Source: Blastocatellia bacterium UBA7656
GTDB lineage: Bacteria; Acidobacteriota; Blastocatellia; UBA7656
NCBI GenBank assembly: GCA_002483445.1
Contig: DLHY01000132.1
Span: 1 to 64,000 of the forward strand
Length of the DNA stretch: 64,000 nt
Reading direction: 5' to 3'
Positions within the stretch are counted from its first letter, which is position 1, and the number at the start of each line of letters is the position of its first letter. The translations under genes and the position numbers were made by a program. This document shows, piece by piece, positions 1 to 8,420 of this stretch. The notes under the pieces are model-generated. The model saw only the letters and a program-made list of their open reading frames with translations, ran no database searches and was not told the DNA's origin.

Positions 1-78
1 ACAAAACTGTCTACGAATCGGGGACAGAGCGGAAATCAGACAGCCTGAAATGGCGAATGAAGGTGATGGATGAACCAG

Positions 79-1407
79 TTACCTGGCAAACTCGGTCAAC
101 AGGTTCAAGGCAACAGTATCCGTATAGACGGAATGGCGCTGGAAGAAATCCAGGGAGTTCCGATCTACAAGCACCGTCACATCCGCTTCGACAACATGTA
201 TCAAGTCAGTCCGGGACCCGAATGTTCCCGCTGGCTTGAAGAACACGGTCACGGTCGAGCCGTTGGCCAGAGTCACAGGCTGTCTGAATACCCCGAATCC
301 ATGGCTGACACCAACCCCGCCAAAAAGGCGCGGCGCGATGTTGCTGGGAACGGGAACAAACGCGTTGTTGAACAAGGCTTGCCCTGTAGGACCCAGGAGG
401 TTCCCCTTAATTAGCTGCCTGAAAAAGATCACATAGTCAGCTGGCCTGGCTATTAGCGAACCCGCTCCGCCGTTTATCCCGGCGGGGAAATTGTCGAAGT
501 TTCTTGTGTTGATTGCGGTGTAGCCATGGGGCGTACTTGTCACACCATAGAGGCCGAAAAAGTTCTCCGGCACACCTACTGCCTGCAGTGACCCGGTCGT
601 CACAGTGTACTGATCCGCGTCCAACACCAGCACCGGAGTATCAGGAATAAAGCCGAAGGCAAACCCAGTGCCTTTGGCCAGATCCCCGTATGATTCTCCA
701 GTGACCCTCTCAAGGATGATCCCCAGCAATTGATAACCAGTATTTCCGAAGTTGGGAGTTTCGAACCCCTGGTAATTGAGGTTTCTTCTAACCTTGATTG
801 CAGCCAGAGTCTCGAATGCACTGCCGTCCACTGGTGTGGGAAGAGTCGGGAGACCAAGCAAACGAAGAAGTCTCTCGACACTCAGGTCGAAGGTGTCTAT
901 GAGACCGTTTCTGTTGCGGTCAGCGACCACGAAGTCGTCGAGGTTGTGGGTGGCATTGAGAAGCTGCCTGATCGTGATGGTCGAAAAATTCGGGCAATCG
1001 TTCGTACACCCAACCGATAGACGGCCCAGTTCTTGGCTCGTGAAGAACTGGTTCACTGTTGCGTCCATACTAAGCTGTCCCTGCTCGACAAGCCGGAGAG
1101 CCAGATAAGCAGTGACCATCTTTGTCAGGCTACCAACCCACACCCGATTGGAAAAGGTAAGGGCCTGCGGCTGTTCGAGTCGAGCCGAACCCACGGCCGA
1201 AAGAAAGGTGCAGAACGGTGACTGAACCGTCGCAGTATAGCCGACCGCGCTGGACGGTTCACCAGCGGGTCCCGTAGCGAACGCGTTATCGAGAATTGCT
1301 TGAAACGCAGCAGAGTTGCACGCTGGTCGGGCAGGAACTGCGATTGTACTCCCGCCAAGTATGGCGATTGCGACAATGGTAAAAAGAGCCTGTTTCCTGA
1401 ACTTCAT
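79..1407 (-). CDS. Secreted serine hydrolase of the beta-lactamase / class C penicillin-binding fold
   Basis: A 442-residue protein with an N-terminal signal peptide (hydrophobic stretch at residues 8-27). The serine-lysine pair of the class C beta-lactamase / DD-peptidase fold is visible as SLTK at residues 93-96 (nucleophile S93, K96). The second motif, usually Tyr-x-Asn, reads F-G-N at 220-222 in an otherwise typical 'NTGYQLLG' context. The third (K/H)-T-G motif is not obvious; 'PAGTFGSRT' near the C-terminus is the best candidate. Family members include esterases, DD-peptidases and amidases; the substrate cannot be told from sequence, and antibiotic resistance should not be assumed. The start is backed by a GGAGG about 7 nt upstream of the ATG. 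It is a single-gene unit. Confidence 0.8.
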   Translation of the reverse strand: MKFRKQALFTIVAIAILGGSTIAVPARPACNSAAFQAILDNAFATGPAGEPSSAVGYTATVQSPFCTFLSAVGSARLEQPQALTFSNRVWVGSLTKMVTAYLALRLVEQGQLSMDATVNQFFTSQELGRLSVGCTNDCPNFSTITIRQLLNATHNLDDFVVADRNRNGLIDTFDLSVERLLRLLGLPTLPTPVDGSAFETLAAIKVRRNLNYQGFETPNFGNTGYQLLGIILERVTGESYGDLAKGTGFAFGFIPDTPVLVLDADQYTVTTGSLQAVGVPENFFGLYGVTSTPHGYTAINTRNFDNFPAGINGGAGSLIARPADYVIFFRQLIKGNLLGPTGQALFNNAFVPVPSNIAPRLFGGVGVSHGFGVFRQPVTLANGSTVTVFFKPAGTFGSRTDLIHVVEADVTVLVDRNSLDFFQRHSVYTDTVALNLLTEFAR

Positions 1408-1774
1408 ACGGTTTCCTCCGTCCCTGTGAAATGATGTTGAGCCTGAAGGTGTACGTCGCGTCCGGCGGTAAAACGGCCTCCACTATTGGCCGTAAAGGAG
1501 TTGGCATCCCAAGATGGTCGTCCCCACAGCGAGCAACCCTTATGTCTATGCCAGCTTTCGTGAACAGATTACGACTGCTCGATTCACGTCGAGCCAACTC
1601 CGCCACAGAACTCGTGCGACAATCCCCTCTCGATTCTCAGATTGTGCGCTGAGGAACCGGAGGAAGTCCTCAATAAGGGGGTCAATATTTCTCAATTCCT
1701 ATGAAGGTGGCGAGAGGCATCGGCAGACCTGGGCTGTGTGAGCAGTTCGCGCAGTAGGGCGCTTTGGAGGTGGA
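1408..1774. other. Intergenic gap upstream of the beta-lactamase-fold gene
   Basis: This 367-bp gap lies between the start of the serine hydrolase gene and the end of the winged-helix/TPR regulator. The only structure I see is a small inverted repeat (ACGGCC at 1473-1478 against GGCCGT at 1488-1493). No gene with recognisable protein character, and no RNA gene, was found. Confidence 0.5.
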
Positions 1775-3574
1775 TTATGGCGCGAGTCCGACACGGCGCA
1801 GCAGGTCTGCCAGCCGAGGGTCTTGGCGAAGGCTGTCAAATCTCGGATCGACTTTTAACCAAACCAGCCACTCGGACCGATCCTCATAAGCCTTCTCCAA
1901 CCAGGTGAAAGTGAGGTCTTTTTCTCTGAGGCCCAGATGTATTCCTGCGATATAGTAGGGCGACACATAACCTACATTTGATAGTTCAATGAGATCACGA
2001 AGCACTTTCTGCGCAAGCCCTTTTTGCCCTGCTACAGCATAGGCGTGGCCAAGCGAGGCCAGGGTTCGCGGGTTGCCGTCTAATGTGCTGGCGTTGCGCA
2101 ATATCGCGATTGCTTCCGTGAAAAGCCCTTTTTGTTCGTAGGCCCATCCCAGGAAAAGATGCGCCGGCCAGAAGTCTGGGTCCAGATCGAGCGTCTCCTG
2201 CAATTGCGCTATCGCTCGATCGTACTGGCGCGAGTACAGGAAGGTCCGACTTAATTCTGCATTGACGCTGGGTGAAAGGGGGTCAAGCTGTTGAGCCTGA
2301 TTCAACTCGGCGATACTCTCTTCAAACCGCCCCATCGTGGCGAGATACCGCCCGAACCAGAGACGGGCAGATGCGTTGTTTGCGGTCATCTCGATTGCCC
2401 GTCTGAACTCCTTTTCCGCCTCTACCCAGTCCCAATCATAGAAGGCTCGCACCAGAGCCATCGACGTATGAGCCTCGGCCAGCGAATCATCCACCGCCAG
2501 GGCTTTCATCGCGGCATCTTTGGCCTTCGGAATAGCTTCGCGGGGCGGGAGGTACAGATTGGAAACGATGTAGTACGCTTCGGCCAGACCGGCATAGGCC
2601 GGTGCGTAGTCTGGGTCGGCCTCGATAGCTTGATGAAAGTACTGAATCCCCTTCCTCCAGCCGCTCTCGGTCCATTTGGTCGAATAGTACCGTCCCTTAA
2701 GATATGCCTGATATGCTTCGGGATGTTCAGTGCGATGCCTTGTCACTCGCATTTGTTCTTCGCCGGAAAGCTTTAGTGCCAATGCCGCTGCAACCTGCTC
2801 GGAGATAGAATCCTGGACAGCGAAAATACCAGTGAAGTGTTCGTCAAATTTCTCGGCCCAAACCACCGATCCGTCTCGAATCCTAACCAGTTGGACCGTC
2901 ACACGAATTCCCTCGCTCACGCGCTGGATCTGCCCGGTGAGCAACGAATCAACCCCTAGCTCGCGTCCGGTGACCAGAGGATCGAGACCCGGATCAGTGT
3001 AATTGACAATGGCACTCGTTGGCCGGACAACGATCTGCTTAAGATGGCTGAGCCGATTGATCAACGCATCTGCCATTCCCAGACCGAGATAGATCTCCTC
3101 AGTCGCCGTTCCTAATAACCTAAAGGGCAGCACTGCGATAGATTTCGGTGTTGGAAGGGTCTCTGTCGGCTGATGGTTAAGAACTTCGCTGGAATCAGAG
3201 TCAGGCTTCTCTGCTCCTATTCGCCTGACTTCCTCTACGAATCGGTATCCCCTTCCGGGGATAGTTACGATGAAACGATTCTCGCCATGCCTCTGACCCA
3301 GGGCTCTTCGCAACAGAAATATGGATTGAGTAAGATTCGATTCCTCAACGTAGCTATCGGGCCAGAGGCGATCCATCAAATCACTTTTCCTAAGCTCCTG
3401 GTTATTGCTTTCAACGAGGATCAGCAGAAGGTCGAAAACCTTTGGCGGAAGCGGGACCGGTACTTCTTCCCTCAATAAGACGCGTTTTAAGGCGTCGAGC
3501 CGGAAATCGCTGAACTCATACAGTCGGCGTCGAGCCACGCTCATTTCACGTGAGAAAAATTGAGAAATATTCAT
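1775..3574 (-). CDS. Winged-helix (ToxR/CadC-type) regulator fused to TPR repeats
   Basis: A 599-residue protein. Residues about 17-115 form an OmpR/PhoB-like winged helix; the recognition helix region 'SNLTQSIFLLRRALG' and the wing 'PGRGYRFV' are typical of the CadC/ToxR branch. A middle domain (about 145-270, 'SIAVLPFRLLG...YLGLGMADALINRLS') resembles the module often found between such DNA-binding domains and TPRs. The rest is at least six TPRs (for example 'YAPAYAGLAEAYY', 'FWPAHLFLGWAYE'). No clear membrane helix is seen, unlike true ToxR. There is no receiver domain, so the signal is probably protein-protein or ligand based. An alternative ATG lies at 3544, just before the winged helix. 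This architecture is abundant in Acidobacteriota. The target genes are unknown. Confidence 0.85.
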   Translation of the reverse strand: MNISQFFSREMSVARRRLYEFSDFRLDALKRVLLREEVPVPLPPKVFDLLLILVESNNQELRKSDLMDRLWPDSYVEESNLTQSIFLLRRALGQRHGENRFIVTIPGRGYRFVEEVRRIGAEKPDSDSSEVLNHQPTETLPTPKSIAVLPFRLLGTATEEIYLGLGMADALINRLSHLKQIVVRPTSAIVNYTDPGLDPLVTGRELGVDSLLTGQIQRVSEGIRVTVQLVRIRDGSVVWAEKFDEHFTGIFAVQDSISEQVAAALALKLSGEEQMRVTRHRTEHPEAYQAYLKGRYYSTKWTESGWRKGIQYFHQAIEADPDYAPAYAGLAEAYYIVSNLYLPPREAIPKAKDAAMKALAVDDSLAEAHTSMALVRAFYDWDWVEAEKEFRRAIEMTANNASARLWFGRYLATMGRFEESIAELNQAQQLDPLSPSVNAELSRTFLYSRQYDRAIAQLQETLDLDPDFWPAHLFLGWAYEQKGLFTEAIAILRNASTLDGNPRTLASLGHAYAVAGQKGLAQKVLRDLIELSNVGYVSPYYIAGIHLGLREKDLTFTWLEKAYEDRSEWLVWLKVDPRFDSLRQDPRLADLLRRVGLAP

Positions 3575-3732
3575 ATACGCCCTGATGACTTATCCGGTCT
3601 TCAAGTATGATAATAGGCTTTTCAATTGCTCAGTGCATAAGCCAATAGCTCAACGCACACGCGAGCGACACATAGGCCGGATTTTACAGGGGCGAACAAC
3701 TCCTGTAAATGAGAGTCGGTCCATTCTAAGAC

Positions 3733-5568
3733 TCACAGAGGGAGGCGGCAGTGAAATATAGTGCCGCTCGAATCGCTTTTTTCCACACTGACTGTACCCC
3801 CATGCGCCACGATAATTTTTTGAACCAGCGCCAGACCTATGCCATACCCTCGCGATTTGGTGGTGAAGAAAGGAATGAAAATTCTTTGAAGGTCTTCGAC
3901 CGCTATGCCTGATCCCGTGTCACTTATTCGAATGTGCGCATGGCGGCGCTCTCCGCCTGCGTCGGTGAATCCTGAAATATGAATGAGCTTTCGTTCCGAC
4001 TGAGGATCGATGGCTTCGAGCGCGTTTCTCAGAAGATTCCCGAACGCGCGGCGAAGCAGAGATTCATCTCCCGGAAATGGGGTGAACTCGCCGTCGATCC
4101 TGATTTCTATGCCCGACTGCTTCAACAGAGGTTCGATTTCAACGAGGCAGTCGTCGATTATCGAGCGCGGGCCTACAGTCGCCATCGTGAGATTTTGCGG
4201 GCGTGCGAAGTTCAGAAAGTCCGTCACCAGCCGAGCCAGCAATCTGACTTCATTGAGCGTCGCCTCTATGCTCGTCTTTCGGTCGCCCGACGACAGGAGA
4301 CTGTGAGCATCGAAAAGCTGTATGTATCCCTGGATGGTTGCCAGAGAGTTTTTGAACTCGTGGGCAAGCCCTGCGGCCATCTCTCCGAGGTTCGCCAGAT
4401 TTTCCTGAAGCTTCATTCTCTCGCGTAGCTCGATGACTTCGGTCAGGTCGGTCATCAGGCACAACGCGCCTTCGAGATTGGAACCAGCTTCTGAGATAGG
4501 CGAGATGCTCAGGCCGAGATAACGCATTCTCCCGTCCGGATAAGTTATATCTACGACTTCCCGCCTGAAGGACACTCTCTCGGAAATACACTGAGAGATT
4601 AGCTGCACCATTTTTGGCGCCGACTGAAAAACCGCGCGATAGTCGCCGCCCATGCTTTGCCTCACACGTGCGGCAGCCAGAGGGCCGGTATCGGAATGGC
4701 TCAATCCTAATATCTCTGTCGCTCGCGCATTGACTGAAGTGATCGCGCCTCTTGCATTGACTGATACAAGCCCGGTCGGGATGTTTGCGATCAATCGTTC
4801 GCTGAAACGCTCGCTTCGCTCTGCGCGGTTCCTTTCCATGGCGTGAAGCTGCTCAAGCTCTTTTTCTTTTTCTTTCAACTGCTCGATGAGCGCCTGAAAG
4901 GTCTCGACCACGAATTCGCTTTCGCTCCTCGCCGTAGACCCATGAACCGGGCTATCGTGCGCGGCTTTCACCAGTCGTCGAAATGGTCTGAGCAGCCATC
5001 GGGCTATCAGAAAGATGACTGCAAGCCCGAACACCAGCGCCACTATCTGATAGCTGAGGACATAAAACACCATGGCCGAAGAAGCCGCAAACATCGGACG
5101 CGCAATCACGATCTGGCCCAGCCCCGGAGCATAGACGCGGGCGATGATGAATCCGCTTTCGGTCACGATTCGCACCTGATCGATGGAGATGTCCGCGCTG
5201 TTTGCTTCAACCCGATCATCATAAGCAAGGAACCCGGGAGACAGGCGTTGAGATTCCAAAGCAGTGTCTTCTATGGTTGAAGCGCGGGCGATTAGTCGCT
5301 TGTCGCTTGAGTAGACTGCGACGGACGCGGCGATGGAGTTGCGCCCAAGCATCGCTTTGAGGGATTGTTCGGTTATAGAGGAAGGATTCCTTGCCGCGAG
5401 CGAAGCGATCATCGCTGTTTCGAGGCGCACCTGATTTAGCTGCTGATCGGCCAGTTCGCGGCGCGATTGCTGAAAAAGGGCGAGGCTCAGGGCGATAGTG
5501 AGCAGCACGGCGATTGCGAAAAAAGCAATCGCCAGCCGCGTTCTGTTTTCTATCGCGCCAAATTTCAT
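3733..5568 (-). CDS. Membrane-bound sensor histidine kinase with PAS domain
   Basis: A 611-residue two-component sensor kinase. A membrane helix at about 11-31 and another at about 167-190 bracket a roughly 135-residue extracytoplasmic sensor. A HAMP-like linker and coiled coil follow (to about 250), then a PAS domain (about 260-375). The H-box is 'LAHEFKNSLATIQGY', with H403 as the predicted phospho-acceptor. The ATPase domain has the N-box 'NLLRNALEAI', the G1 box 'DTGSGI' and the G2 box 'GYGIGLAL'. It starts about 10 nt after the F420-type oxidoreductase stop codon, which suggests co-transcription. No response regulator is adjacent; the NtrC-type regulator at 16.4 kb is one possible partner because this kinase resembles NtrB/AtoS-class kinases, but that is inference. 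Confidence 0.9.
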   Translation of the reverse strand: MKFGAIENRTRLAIAFFAIAVLLTIALSLALFQQSRRELADQQLNQVRLETAMIASLAARNPSSITEQSLKAMLGRNSIAASVAVYSSDKRLIARASTIEDTALESQRLSPGFLAYDDRVEANSADISIDQVRIVTESGFIIARVYAPGLGQIVIARPMFAASSAMVFYVLSYQIVALVFGLAVIFLIARWLLRPFRRLVKAAHDSPVHGSTARSESEFVVETFQALIEQLKEKEKELEQLHAMERNRAERSERFSERLIANIPTGLVSVNARGAITSVNARATEILGLSHSDTGPLAAARVRQSMGGDYRAVFQSAPKMVQLISQCISERVSFRREVVDITYPDGRMRYLGLSISPISEAGSNLEGALCLMTDLTEVIELRERMKLQENLANLGEMAAGLAHEFKNSLATIQGYIQLFDAHSLLSSGDRKTSIEATLNEVRLLARLVTDFLNFARPQNLTMATVGPRSIIDDCLVEIEPLLKQSGIEIRIDGEFTPFPGDESLLRRAFGNLLRNALEAIDPQSERKLIHISGFTDAGGERRHAHIRISDTGSGIAVEDLQRIFIPFFTTKSRGYGIGLALVQKIIVAHGGTVSVEKSDSSGTIFHCRLPL

Positions 5569-5577
5569 TGACCCGTG

Positions 5578-6414
5578 TTAAGCGATAAGCTGCGCGTACT
5601 TGTCGAGAAGGGGCATCACCTCGTCGCGCTCCGCCGCCGGCAGCATGAATATCGCGCGATTGATGGCTATCTCTTTCAGCGCATCGAGGGCCGCGCTGTC
5701 GGGTTTGACTCCGAATATGGAGATGGAAATCGATTGAGGGTCGCGCCCCGCTTCTTCTGCTCGCTTGCGAAGAGCTTCTATTTTCGCCTTAGGATCAGAC
5801 ATCCTGATTCCGATGGGCATCCATCCGTCGCAATACTCTATGACGCGATCAAACGTAGTCGGCCCGTCGCCGCCCATCAGCACCGGAGGGTGAGGCTTCT
5901 GAAATGGTTTGGGATAAGACCAAATCTTATCGAATCGGACGAACTCGCCGTGAAACTCCGCTTCGTCTTTGGTCCAGATTTCCTTCATCGCCAGCACGCG
6001 CTCGCGAAGCACCCGCCATCGCTTCTTGAAATCTGTTCCGTGATTCTCCATCTCTTCCGCATTCCATCCGCCTCCTATGCCGAAAAGCACTCTCCCATTG
6101 GAGAGTTGGTCGAGGCTCGCTACTTCTTTGGCCGTAGTGATGGGGTCGCGTTCTATGAGCAGGCAGATGCCAGAGGCGACTTTCAGTTTGGTCGTCGCCA
6201 TGGCAGCAGCAGTCAGCGCGACGAACTGATCGTGAGTGTGCCAGTATTCTTTGGGCAGATCGCCGCCGCCGGGCCAGGGACTCAGGCGGCTTGCAGGAAT
6301 GTGCGTATGCTCAGGAAACCAGATCGATTCGAATCCGCGAGATTCACTCTCTCTGGCAAGCTCGTCGGGACGAATCGCATAATCAGTTGGAAACATCGAG
6401 ACGCCGAAATCCAT
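5578..6414 (-). CDS. LLM-class F420-dependent oxidoreductase
   Basis: A 278-residue (beta/alpha)8 protein of the bacterial luciferase-like monooxygenase superfamily, F420-dependent branch. Supporting stretches are the N-terminal 'MDFGVSMFP', 'GFESIWFPEHTHIP', 'LKVASGICLL' and the family hallmark 'NGRVLFGIGGGWN' followed by 'YPKPFQKPHPPVLMGG'. Such enzymes transfer hydride from reduced F420 (some use FMN) to small organic substrates; the substrate here is unknown. The start at 6414 is preferred over an upstream ATG because AAGGAGG lies 4-5 nt before it. It follows the SCP2-domain gene with a 17-nt gap and precedes the sensor kinase by 9 nt, so the three form a likely operon. Confidence 0.88.
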   Translation of the reverse strand: MDFGVSMFPTDYAIRPDELARESESRGFESIWFPEHTHIPASRLSPWPGGGDLPKEYWHTHDQFVALTAAAMATTKLKVASGICLLIERDPITTAKEVASLDQLSNGRVLFGIGGGWNAEEMENHGTDFKKRWRVLRERVLAMKEIWTKDEAEFHGEFVRFDKIWSYPKPFQKPHPPVLMGGDGPTTFDRVIEYCDGWMPIGIRMSDPKAKIEALRKRAEEAGRDPQSISISIFGVKPDSAALDALKEIAINRAIFMLPAAERDEVMPLLDKYAQLIA

Positions 6415-6431
6415 GTGTCCTCCTTGTTCGT

Positions 6432-6761
6432 TCAATCAAGAAACACCTCTTTGAAGGTGGCCAGCAAATCGGGGCGATTGGTTTTTATCTTTCCCGATAT
6501 GAGATCGGAAAGAGACGGAGTGTACTCGCCCCTCACGGTTTTAAGCAGAATCTCTTTCGAGGTTTTGAGAAAGCAATCAGCCTCTTCACTCTTTTGGCCT
6601 TCGACGACTTCGCAGCTTTGAGGCGTTATGGTGACAGTCCATTTCTCCTCTTCAATAGAAAAATAATAAACCAGAGTTCGGTCTACCTTGCCCGCGCGAA
6701 AATGTGAAGGGAGCTTTCTGAAGTAATCCGCCAGGTCGAGCTGCGCTTGCTCATCTGCCAT
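6432..6761 (-). CDS. SCP2 sterol-carrier-domain protein
   Basis: A 109-residue protein consisting almost only of an SCP2-type domain: 'YYFSIEEEKWTVTI', 'EEADCFLKTSKEILLKTVRGEYTPSLSDLISGKIK' (the typical acidic-to-hydrophobic stretch followed by a K-x-x-G-(D/N) turn) and a short C-terminal helix. SCP2 domains form a hydrophobic tunnel that binds lipids or acyl chains; in bacteria the ligand is usually unknown. It is the first gene of the apparent SCP2 / F420-type oxidoreductase / kinase unit, so it could hold a hydrophobic substrate for the oxidoreductase. That last point is inference. Confidence 0.8.
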   Translation of the reverse strand: MADEQAQLDLADYFRKLPSHFRAGKVDRTLVYYFSIEEEKWTVTITPQSCEVVEGQKSEEADCFLKTSKEILLKTVRGEYTPSLSDLISGKIKTNRPDLLATFKEVFLD

Positions 6762-6939
6762 AATCGCTCTTCTCCTCCGTCGATATTGATTTGGTCTCTC
6801 TCAATTCATCACGACCCGCGCTGTTCTTGCAACCCCGAACATTCATTTGAGTCTTATAACGAAATTATCTGGTTGGCGGATAATTGAAAATTCAGGCTGA
6901 TGGGCCTAATAGTGGACTGAAGGCGGCCTGATGGCAAAA

Positions 6940-7353
6940 TCAGGAATTGAAATCTCCTGTGTACTCCTCGTCCTGTTCGTTGGCGCGTTCGCCATTGTGA
7001 TCGGCGGCGCGCAATGTGAGCGAGTTATCGATGAAGAAGGAGAGTCGTCCGCCCCTGCCGTGTTGTTCCGGGAGGGCGTGAATGCAGAAGTTGAAGCCTG
7101 TAAGTTCGATCAACACACGATAGCCCTGCGAATGGGGAACGGTGATCTTTCTGAAGTCGAGTACATCGATTCTCTGGCGCGTCATCTCCGTGAATTCCCG
7201 TTTGACATCGCGGGCGAAATACCAGAGCGCGACGGCGGTGTCGTACTCTCTTTCGAGTAGTCGTTTTTCACGCGTCTGCTCGAATCGCTTCCAGGCGTAG
7301 ATGCTGGCAGCAGCAATCACTATCAGTGCGAGGATTATCAGTATGGTTTCCAT
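6940..7353 (-). CDS. Small single-span membrane protein with a pilin-like C-terminal motif
   Basis: A 137-residue protein with a membrane helix at residues 3-20, then a basic linker ('KRFEQTREKRLLEREYD') and a soluble domain. The segment 'GYRVLIELTGFNFCIHALP' followed by 'GGRLSFFIDNSLTLRAADHNGERA' resembles the end of type IV pilin-like proteins common in Acidobacteriota, where a Tyr/Phe-rich strand is followed by 'SFyvD..g.iR....g..A'. It lacks the canonical prepilin peptidase site, so function is not assigned. The opposite strand is also open here, but the minus-strand product has much better protein character. Confidence 0.55.
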   Translation of the reverse strand: METILIILALIVIAAASIYAWKRFEQTREKRLLEREYDTAVALWYFARDVKREFTEMTRQRIDVLDFRKITVPHSQGYRVLIELTGFNFCIHALPEQHGRGGRLSFFIDNSLTLRAADHNGERANEQDEEYTGDFNS

Positions 7354-7381
7354 TGATAGATATCAGCAGCAACAAAAACAA

Positions 7382-7419
7382 AACCCCGACGCTCGCTTCG
7401 ATGAGCGAAGTCGGGGGTT
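7382..7419 (-). terminator. Rho-independent terminator downstream of the glycerol/aquaporin channel gene
   Basis: Read on the minus strand, a stem of AACCCC(C)GAC against GTCGGGGTT, with an inner partly paired loop, is followed by a T-rich run (TTTTGTTTTTG). It lies between the end of the channel gene (7474) and the start of the small membrane protein gene (7353), so it separates the two transcripts. Confidence 0.7.
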
Positions 7420-7473
7420 CGAGCCGCCTATGTTACATGCGCGGCGGGCAGAAATCAACCGCGCCGGACGATT

Positions 7474-8262
7474 TCAAGCGTCAGCCTGTTCGTCTGCGGG
7501 AAAGTGGTTTCCGACCATGAAATCATAAATGAAAGCGCCGACGACGCCTCCGATCAGAGGGCCGACAACGGGAACCCAGAACCAGTAGTTGCCCGCGCGG
7601 AAAACTTCCGTGCCCCATCCGCCGACCAGTGTAAAGAGCCTCGGCCCCAGATCGCGCGCAGGGTTTATGGCATAGCCCGCATTGAAGCCGAAGCACATCC
7701 CAATGGCTACGACGAGAAGTCCGATCATCAGAGGCGCGAGATTGGATGTGGGCGCGTTGTTGCGCGAGTCGGTGATGGCCAGTATGACCAGCAATAAAAC
7801 CGCAGTCCCCGTAATCTGATCGAGCAGTCCTCCCAACGTCGAAAGGAAAGGTTGAGGATAGGTCGCAAAAATTCCGGCAGTGGCCTTAGCTCCCGTCACC
7901 ATCCGCGCGCCGGAATCGAAAGCATCGAAGGCTTCGCTATAAACCGCAAAGACGAGGGCCGAAGCCGCGAATGCGCCCGCCACCTGCGCGAGAGAGAAGG
8001 GAATCACTTTCGACCATGGAAAGCCGCGGCGAACGGCGAGCGCAAGGGTAACTGCGGGGTTGAGGTGCGCGCCCGACACGCCGCCCGCGACGTAGACGCC
8101 CATCGTAACGGCGATGCCCCAGGCAATGTTGATCGAAATGTATGAGCCGTTCGCGTTACTGCTCAATACGACCTGCGCGACCACTCCTGCGCCGAGGGCT
8201 AAGAGGATGAAAGTGCCGAGGAATTCAGCAAGGATTTCGCGTTTGAGAGTTGGGTTCATCAT
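7474..8262 (-). CDS. glpF: MIP-family channel, glycerol facilitator type
   Basis: A 262-residue channel with six membrane helices and two half-helices carrying the NPA boxes: 'GAHLNPAVTLA' near residue 67 and 'GYAINPARDLGPR' near residue 200. The Asp directly after the second NPAR is the glycerol-facilitator signature that separates GlpF-type channels from strict water channels. 'LAEFLGTFILLALG' near the N-terminus is the usual first helix. It probably conducts glycerol or other small neutral solutes by diffusion. No glycerol kinase or dehydrogenase lies nearby, so the metabolic partner is elsewhere. It is divergent from the SbcC-like gene. Confidence 0.9.
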   Translation of the reverse strand: MMNPTLKREILAEFLGTFILLALGAGVVAQVVLSSNANGSYISINIAWGIAVTMGVYVAGGVSGAHLNPAVTLALAVRRGFPWSKVIPFSLAQVAGAFAASALVFAVYSEAFDAFDSGARMVTGAKATAGIFATYPQPFLSTLGGLLDQITGTAVLLLVILAITDSRNNAPTSNLAPLMIGLLVVAIGMCFGFNAGYAINPARDLGPRLFTLVGGWGTEVFRAGNYWFWVPVVGPLIGGVVGAFIYDFMVGNHFPADEQADA

Positions 8263-8352
8263 AGCTTTGAAGAGCAGAAAGCATACGATAAAACCTCCGG
8301 TTTGCGAAGTTCAAAGTTTGGGAACGTTGATTTTCGTTCATATCGGGACACG

Positions 8353-8361
8353 TGCTAAAAT
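8353..8361 (+). promoter_or_regulatory. Extended -10 promoter candidate for the SbcC-like gene
   Basis: TG-n-TAAAAT (TG at 8353-8354, hexamer 8356-8361) lies about 60 nt before the ATG. No good -35 is found at normal spacing, which fits an extended -10 promoter. Confidence 0.35.
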
Positions 8362-8420
8362 AAAGCTCGCACTTCTTACCATTCAATTGCAGGAGCCTCT
8401 AACTTTGGAGCAACGCCCGA

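Noticed and set aside
3542..3557. parS-like site with the core TTTCACGTGA
   Set aside because: It matches the usual 16-bp consensus at 12 positions only, lies in the start region of the winged-helix/TPR gene, and no second copy is seen near parAB.
6931..7260. Plus-strand frame with a hydrophobic start opposite the small membrane protein
   Set aside because: The hydrophobic stretch is an antisense effect; the minus-strand protein has the better membrane helix and domain pattern.
7411..7430. T-arm-like GGGGGTTCGAGCC suggesting a tRNA
   Set aside because: No acceptor, D or anticodon arms can be built around it; the stretch forms part of a terminator.
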